DNA of 64,000 nt from positions 10,257,897 to 10,321,896 of the forward strand of contig NC_134652.1 in assembly GCF_030463565.1 (NCBI RefSeq), read 5' to 3'. This DNA is from Pelecanus crispus. Its lineage: Eukaryota; Chordata; Aves; Pelecaniformes; Pelecanidae. Of this stretch, positions 44,001-64,000 are shown one piece after another. Position numbers and translations under genes: made by a program. Below the pieces are notes generated by a model, which was given only the letters and a program-made list of their open reading frames with translations, was not told where the DNA came from and did no database searches. Every line of letters begins with the position of its first letter. Position 1 is the stretch's first letter.

Positions 44001-47000
44001 CAGTGAGTGGACTCTGAACTGAGAGTTTACTGTTAAAGCACGTATGAAAAGGAATGACTGCTCCTTCCCCCCCCATCTTCCGTCTTTATTGCAGCATTTT
44101 CTTTCACTTCATAGTGGGTAATGGGCAGAAAGACAGGGAAGACAAGAAGAGAGAGGGAGAGAGAGAGGGCTTAAATTTTGGTGTTAAAATGATAGGTCTT
44201 AGCTGTTTGCTAATACAGAAAAATACAGAGTTCTTAAATTTTCAGACAAAGTGTTCTTCCAGTGAAGTTGAATAGAGGAGTTAGTATGGTGGTTCAGTTG
44301 TAGGTATTGCTTGAAATATTTTTTATTTGTAATCTTGTTTCTAGAGTTGTACCTGTAGAAGCTATCCATTGCTGGCTTGTGTTCTGGCGTCTGTGTGTTT
44401 GATGTCATGTCTGACGGTATACTTGGAAGAGGATGCTAAAACAAGAATAATTAAACTTACTTTGTTAGTGCATGTGAAAATTAATTCTCATAACGTAATT
44501 TATCAGAATATATAGTTGTAATCAGAATTTAAATTGGAGGAGCTTTTAAAATTAGTGGCATGTATCTTCTAGCTGTTAATTGGCTTCTTATTTCTGCAGG
44601 TAATCGCTATGGTTTTAGTCCAGGAACTAAATATTAATGTCTGATCACATACTTTCTTATACAGTTATTTCATGAGTTTAATAAATCCTTGATTAATAAA
44701 CAGTCAAATTAGTGTTCAAACATTATATCAATAGCTCTTCTGGAAATTCTATTTTCATTTCACTGTAAAAATTAAATTATAAACAAGTACCTAATTACCA
44801 CAATTATCATAGAAAAAATGTAGTACCATTATTAGGGGTTTTTTTATTCCAGAAATCCAACTAACACGATGTAGCATAGTACATACTCAGCTTGCAAGAG
44901 TGAGACCAAATCTTACGTAAGAAAAAGTTACTTACCTTGTCCACTTAGCAGATTGATTTAATAGAACAAGTTAAGACCTTTGTCTTACATACTGGTAGTT
45001 TGCAGAGCAGGTCTATGCTGTTAAAATAGCAAAGTATTAAACATTATTTGACTTAATTTTTAAGTAATTTTAAACCTTGAGATACAGTACTTGCAGACAA
45101 TAGAATGTAAATGCAAATACCCAGCTAAGTTCCAGTAGCTTGTACATTTTATTCATCTGCAGGTTTTACCTTTTTATATGCAATGATTCTGTGAGATTTT
45201 TTTTATATGTTTGTAACTTCCTATCTATGAACAGCCCCCAGGCCAGGGCTAAACAAACGCTTAGGATGACTGCTACTGAAGGTAGCTAGAAGAAATAGTG
45301 TTTTCTTTTTTTCTTGGCATGTTACAGGACCACGTATCAAGGTTTTTGATGTTCTCCCTAGATAATCAATACGTATGTTGTATCAGATACTTAACTGAAG
45401 AGTTTAAAGGAATGATTGTCACATTTGTTCTTATTTTTGTCATTCAATTAGCAGTTAATAGAGGATGTTTCCATTGTGTAACGAAGTGAATGAAAAAGAT
45501 GCTATTTCTGAGTCTTTGCTTTCCCTTCAATACCTGTGAGACATTTCTGCCTTAAAAAGTTGGTATGCTGTCCACTCATTGTATCAGCAGGCTTTCTGCT
45601 CCCTGCTTTTGATTCCAGTCAGTTGAGCTATCAGCAGTTTAGCAAATAAGCACATCTCAGTTGCAGTAGGATGAGAAATGGTTGCAACCCTTGCCAGTAC
45701 TAGCCTTTAATGTTGTGTGTCCTGTGGCTGCAGTTTAACTACTTCTCCAAGTACTAATGTAATATTTAAAATGGACATAATATGCGCTGAATGCCATGAG
45801 ATAATGAGGAAAAGGATGCATGCTCCTTGCTTCTTTGAAGAGCACATCTATGATGAGAAAAAGTGTCTGTTTTTTAAAAAAAAAAAAGCAAAGTTTTGTT
45901 TTTGAAGGGTACAACTTGTCCATATTCTGGTGTATATATGCAGAGAGGTGTTTCATTTGCTTGTGTGAACTGGGCCTGTGGGCCCCTTATTGCAGTAAAG
46001 GAAGCGTGGCTGAGCTGTGTTCCTGTTCCTCGTTCTCTGCTACTCACACCACCAGATTTTGAGTTGATGCATTTCCACTTGCTTTGCTTTGTCTTACTGC
46101 ATTGTGGGGAAGCACAGACGGCTGTCTCCTTAGCTTTAGAACAGGGGCAGGAATGCGGGGAAGGTGTGTTAGAGTGTCAAAATAATTGTGAGCTGTGAAA
46201 CAGAGAAGGAGGAGAGCTGGTCAAACCAGTTGTGAGAGTGCCAAGAGTCCTGTCACAGCAGCAGAAAGTGTTGTAAGCCAGGGACAGAAAGCTTTCCGTA
46301 TGCCACACTAGATGTGTGGCAGTTTCACGAGATGGCTTGTTATTCAAGGTATGCAGGCAGGCTTGGGCTGGGCTGATCTCAGAGTGGTACTTTGAGAAGT
46401 TCCTACCCAGGGCGTTTTAAGTTGACTGGGTAGTGATTACATTCTCCTGTGGCATAGGCAGCAGAAAGGACGTACACTGTGAGGGTGAGACAAACATCAC
46501 ATGGAGGGGACTGAGGAGCAAGACACTTTTGCCACACTGTTCAGATGACGATCGGCCCTGAGGAAGGAGCAGAGCAAATGGTTGAAGGTAGAAGCTTAGC
46601 AAAACAGTGCAAGAAGGTTGGCCAGTGCTCACCTGGCACTTTGCTACCACTTTGCTACCACTCAAGGTACTGTATGCTGACCTACCATGATTTGCTTGTC
46701 TGATGCATTAACAAGATATCATTACATAAAACAGTTGCTCTGCTTGAGTCAGGATTTGCCTTTTATGGTTGCTTTTGATGCTTTCAGAAGACGTCATAAA
46801 AGACACTAAGCTATTTTGTTTTCTTAGTGCAGGATTTTATAAGAGAGTGCTACCATAACCTTATTAGTTCCCTGATTTGGGGAGAGTCACTTATAAGGAT
46901 GGGTAGGATAATAGGAGAAGGATATAAAACCTGGAAAGACATGGAGCTGCTATAAAATATGTATCCAGTGTCCAAATATTATCTGGGACTTGCTGTATTT

Positions 47001-50000
47001 GTAAGTTTGATGTGAAACAGTCAAATACTAGCATATTTTCTTTCAACTAGCTACTGCTAGGCTGGCAGTGTTGATAATTTTAAGCTACTTTCACACAAAA
47101 CCTTTTGCTTACAAAGCAGGAGCATTTTCTTTAGCTTTTTGTCTCTGGCCTTATAAAGGAGGCATCTGCTGTATTCAGTTGCCTGGGGTAGGCACAACCT
47201 TTGGGTATTCAAGAGACATTTGAATGTCAAGATGAAATTGCGTTGACAGCTGCTTCAGATGATTTCTTTGTCTGGATATTTCTGATGTGAAGATAAATGG
47301 TGATCCTATGATGAATTGTTAAGTTTTATCTGTTTAAGAGTTAGCACTTAGAACGTGAAAACTAGTACTATCCAGTGGCAGTAGGGAAGAAAAAATCTGC
47401 TCAGGTTGTGAACAGATTCAGATAGATTTTGGCAGATAGAGCTAAAATCCAATGTATTGGAATTGGAAAGGCTGTGAACATTCTTAATGTGGTAAATTAT
47501 ATTCTGGGTACCATGGAAAATTAGAGTAGGTCTGCAGGAAACACTGAATCATCATAATTTACTTTTCATGCTTTAACCGATTTGTGTAGTCACTATTCAA
47601 ATTCCCCATGCATTTGATACAAAACCGATGCTTTATTTATGATTGATATTAAGTGTAAGATATTATGGATATGGAGTTGGTGGCATTTTATTGCTCTGCA
47701 ACTGAGATATGCAAATAATTGTATTTCTGCTTCCCCATAGATTAATCTTTCTAATACTAATTCACAGTATTATTTACAAAAGGGAGTAACACAGTAAGAT
47801 GAAAACTTACTATCCTTCCCACTGTACTGTCTTAACAGGGCTGTATTTTTCAACTGCTGCTTTCATATGAAGATAAATACCATCCAGTTTGCTGACTGGA
47901 CTGGACATTTTAGGTATGGTAACCAACATGAAAGTTTGCATATCTGATTTTACTGCTTCATTTCTTGTGGGAGTGGTGAACCGCAGGCAGCTGGGCAGTG
48001 ATGAGCAGCTTTGAGGCAGTAATACATCAAACAACTGCACATTTTCAGGTTTTATAACACTTTAGAAAGTACTTTAGAAAAGGCTTAAAATGAGTCAAAA
48101 AACCCCCTCTGATTGTTGCAGAGGAAGTGTCAGCAAGAACTTAGAGTAACTGCTATAGAAAAAAATTGTACTTCAGATTTATACTAATAGTGTCTTTTTC
48201 TACAGCTGTTTGGGTTATAAGCTACCTGTGAGAAGAGGGAACAGATACTAGAAGGTGAATTTCTCTTCCCTCTTAAGTGTATCATTTGCAAATTACCTTA
48301 TGGTTATTGACTGTGTTAAATGCACTGGTCTCAAAACACTGGGTTTTTAGCAGCTGTTTATTTAAGTAGGAACTAGTGTGTTCTGCTACTATCAAACTGA
48401 ATGCTTTTTCTTGCAGTTATGTTCATTCTCTTTGCTTGCAGATTGAGATCATCAGTGGGGGTTGTTTCTTTTGTTTGTTTTATTTGAGAATAACAATAGT
48501 ACATTGTGAACTATCCTTACTAGCAGAAGTTATCAAAAAGTAGATAGGTACCAAAAGAGCAATTGTTTTGGCTGCACAAACCAAGTGGATGGATTTGTTG
48601 GCTCCAGTGTTTACCTAAGCATAAATCCTTTGATGCAAAGGGGAATCGGAGATTTTATTAATCTCAGAGGAGATCTGTTTGTAAAATGGGGAGTCATTGT
48701 AAAAGTTTCATGTTGTGTATAAGTTCTCATATTCACCTTCTCTATTCTTATTTGTAGCTTTCTTGTTCCTATTGATTTGTACTGGTTTAGGGGGGGCTGT
48801 AGCATTGAGTCTTTTTGCTTTGAAACCAAAAAGTAGTGGTTTGCTTGTTACTTATAATTGTCATTTGATGATTTGTGACTGTTGTCCAGTCGTGATGTGT
48901 TCCCTTGTGTACTTTGAGTCTTATGCTCAGTTTTCCTTCTGCTTTCCTCTTGTTGATTAACTGGTAGTTGTAGCCCACCTCTTGGTTCCAGATTCTAGTG
49001 GTAGGTTTTTTGTTGGATGGTATTTCCTGGTAGAAGCAGCTGGGCTGAGGCGGCTGCTTTTTTTCCTTATCTGATTTTTATACCTAAGAGTGAAAGGTGA
49101 TAGTAGCAATTAGTCACAGACCTAATGGGATTCATGTATCCCTCTGTTCTAAAAATGTAAGCCTCAGTACTAAGTGCTAGGTTAATAAGGCAGGACTCTG
49201 GAGGAGTGGAGCCCAGCAGCACAAAGGGTTTCCTTTCAGACTGAGTCAAAGTGCAGGGCCTGGAGCATATAGCTGAATGACTCGGACTGTCTGACTGTGT
49301 AAGAGAAAGCTAAACAAATGAGACAGCAAGCATGAAAACAAGGTTGGTGTTGCAAGATGGCAAGGTTACTGCTTCCATTGAGATAATAGTTGGAATAGCA
49401 GAGTTGAATTTATAAATGAAAAATTTGCCTTGTTATTAAATAGTCTAATTTATCCAGCATCAGGGGATAAGGTTGCAGCTAAAAGTTGTAACTGCTGTAA
49501 TGAATTTCTCCTAATGGAAATGATATCCTAAGGGCTTCTTGTGCTTGCTAAAAATGCCAGCAGTCTTTCCAGACACCTGACCATCTGGGATTCCTGAAAA
49601 AGGAGATAACAGCATTATACCCAGGTTCTTCCATAAGTATTCTGGCTATTTGAATCTCAATATAGTGTCTTCTGGAAGAACACTTTCTACATAGCTTTTC
49701 AACTCCTCAAATGTTTGCTCTGCAAGCTACTTTTTGAGAGAGCGAATCTGCCACAGGCCATCTGTGCTCTTCCAGCAAGGGATTTTGGCTGCTTGAAAGC
49801 AGATGGGAAACGAGAATCTCACCCCCATCCTCCCCCAGCCCCTTCCTTCCTTTAGGTTGCTGGGTGCAGATATATTTTGCTGTATGGGTGGTGAGGACGT
49901 GACAGTAAGGAAGTTGTATGTTCTGGCTGTGTGAGGGAGTCACCCTATGTTGTAAACATGAGTAGGTCAAGGCATATTACTGCTTGCAAAGAGTGTATAG

Positions 50001-50389
50001 GAAAATGAAGGCTGTAAGGGTCTAGATTTTTTTTTTAATTGTTCTTTTATGTCTGAGTGGTTTTCAGAGATGATGACTTGGACTTTTTGTGGATTTAAAT
50101 AATAAAATTATTAGTTCTAAAAAGCTCTGCTTTTTTATATTGTCTTGGCATTTATCCCACTGCTTCGTGTTTGCTATCCTTGATTTCTCACCTTCTTTTA
50201 GAAAAACTTGTACTGGAGCATTTACTTAAAAGTTAAGCTGGAAAATCAACAAACTCTGCATAACACTTAGATACCTATATTTTTGCCCTTTGTGTTTTAC
50301 TTTCCAGTAGCCTTTCTTTCCCCTCTCTCAATCTCTTTTAATTTTGATTTTGAATATAATATGTTGCGTAATGTGAATTCTGCTTCTAG
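35071..50389 (+). other. CCDC186: First intron of CCDC186 (inferred), no recognised gene
   Basis: About 15 kb of mostly AT-rich sequence. Open frames are all short and unconvincing. It contains a 22-base C run at 40954-40975 and short GA- and A-rich tracts. No CR1 tail, tRNA or conserved coding segment was recognised. Additional untranslated exons could be present and would not be visible by eye. Confidence 0.6.
40954..40975 (+). repeat. C22 homopolymer
   Basis: Twenty-two C in the first CCDC186 intron, preceded by ACACCCGCCT. Length is likely variable or uncertain. Confidence 0.9.
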
Positions 50390-50403
50390 ATTTCCAAAGG
50401 GAA

Positions 50404-64000
<13,597 letters not shown>

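Overview
This is vertebrate, almost certainly avian, genomic DNA. Two multi-exon genes with GT-AG introns lie head to head, each pointing outward from its own GC-rich CpG island. The repeats are bird-typical: several CR1 LINE 3' ends with the terminal CATTCTATGATTCTATGA-like tail, and one solo LTR of an endogenous retrovirus family that I recall as common in non-galliform birds. No bacterial gene, CRISPR array, tRNA or rRNA was seen.

Left half, minus strand (about 1.8-28.6 kb): TDRD1, complete from a proposed start at 27423 to the stop at 1783. I assembled 24 coding exons whose phases all join, giving about 1073 codons, against about 1180 residues in human TDRD1. The protein has an N-terminal MYND zinc finger and four extended Tudor domains, and acts in the germline piRNA pathway. 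One additional in-frame exon (18022-18075) is uncertain. The introns hold CR1 fragments, a 722-base solo LTR with a CR1 piece nested inside it, and long homopolymers.

Middle (about 28.7-34.1 kb): a 5-6 kb spacer with no recognised gene, containing one CR1 tail. CpG islands flank it at 28.2-28.8 kb (inferred TDRD1 promoter) and 34.1-35.1 kb (inferred CCDC186 promoter). Both carry YY1-type CCGCCATCTT motifs, and the second carries a short upstream ORF in a near-ideal Kozak context.

Right half, plus strand (about 34.6 kb to the window end): CCDC186 (C10orf118), a coiled-coil protein of dense-core vesicle maturation and Golgi/endosome sorting. A non-coding first exon is inferred in the CpG island. 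A long first intron of about 15.7 kb follows, then nine coding exons from 50404 to 62086 encoding roughly the first 566 residues of an approximately 900-residue protein. The 3' part lies beyond the window.

The two genes are not functionally related. As I recall it, the head-to-head TDRD1/CCDC186 order is the same as on human chromosome 10. I found no clearly undescribed system. The most interesting points are the exon architecture of TDRD1, a possible exon with a damaged splice acceptor, the short N terminus of TDRD1, and the upstream ORF and weak donor in CCDC186.
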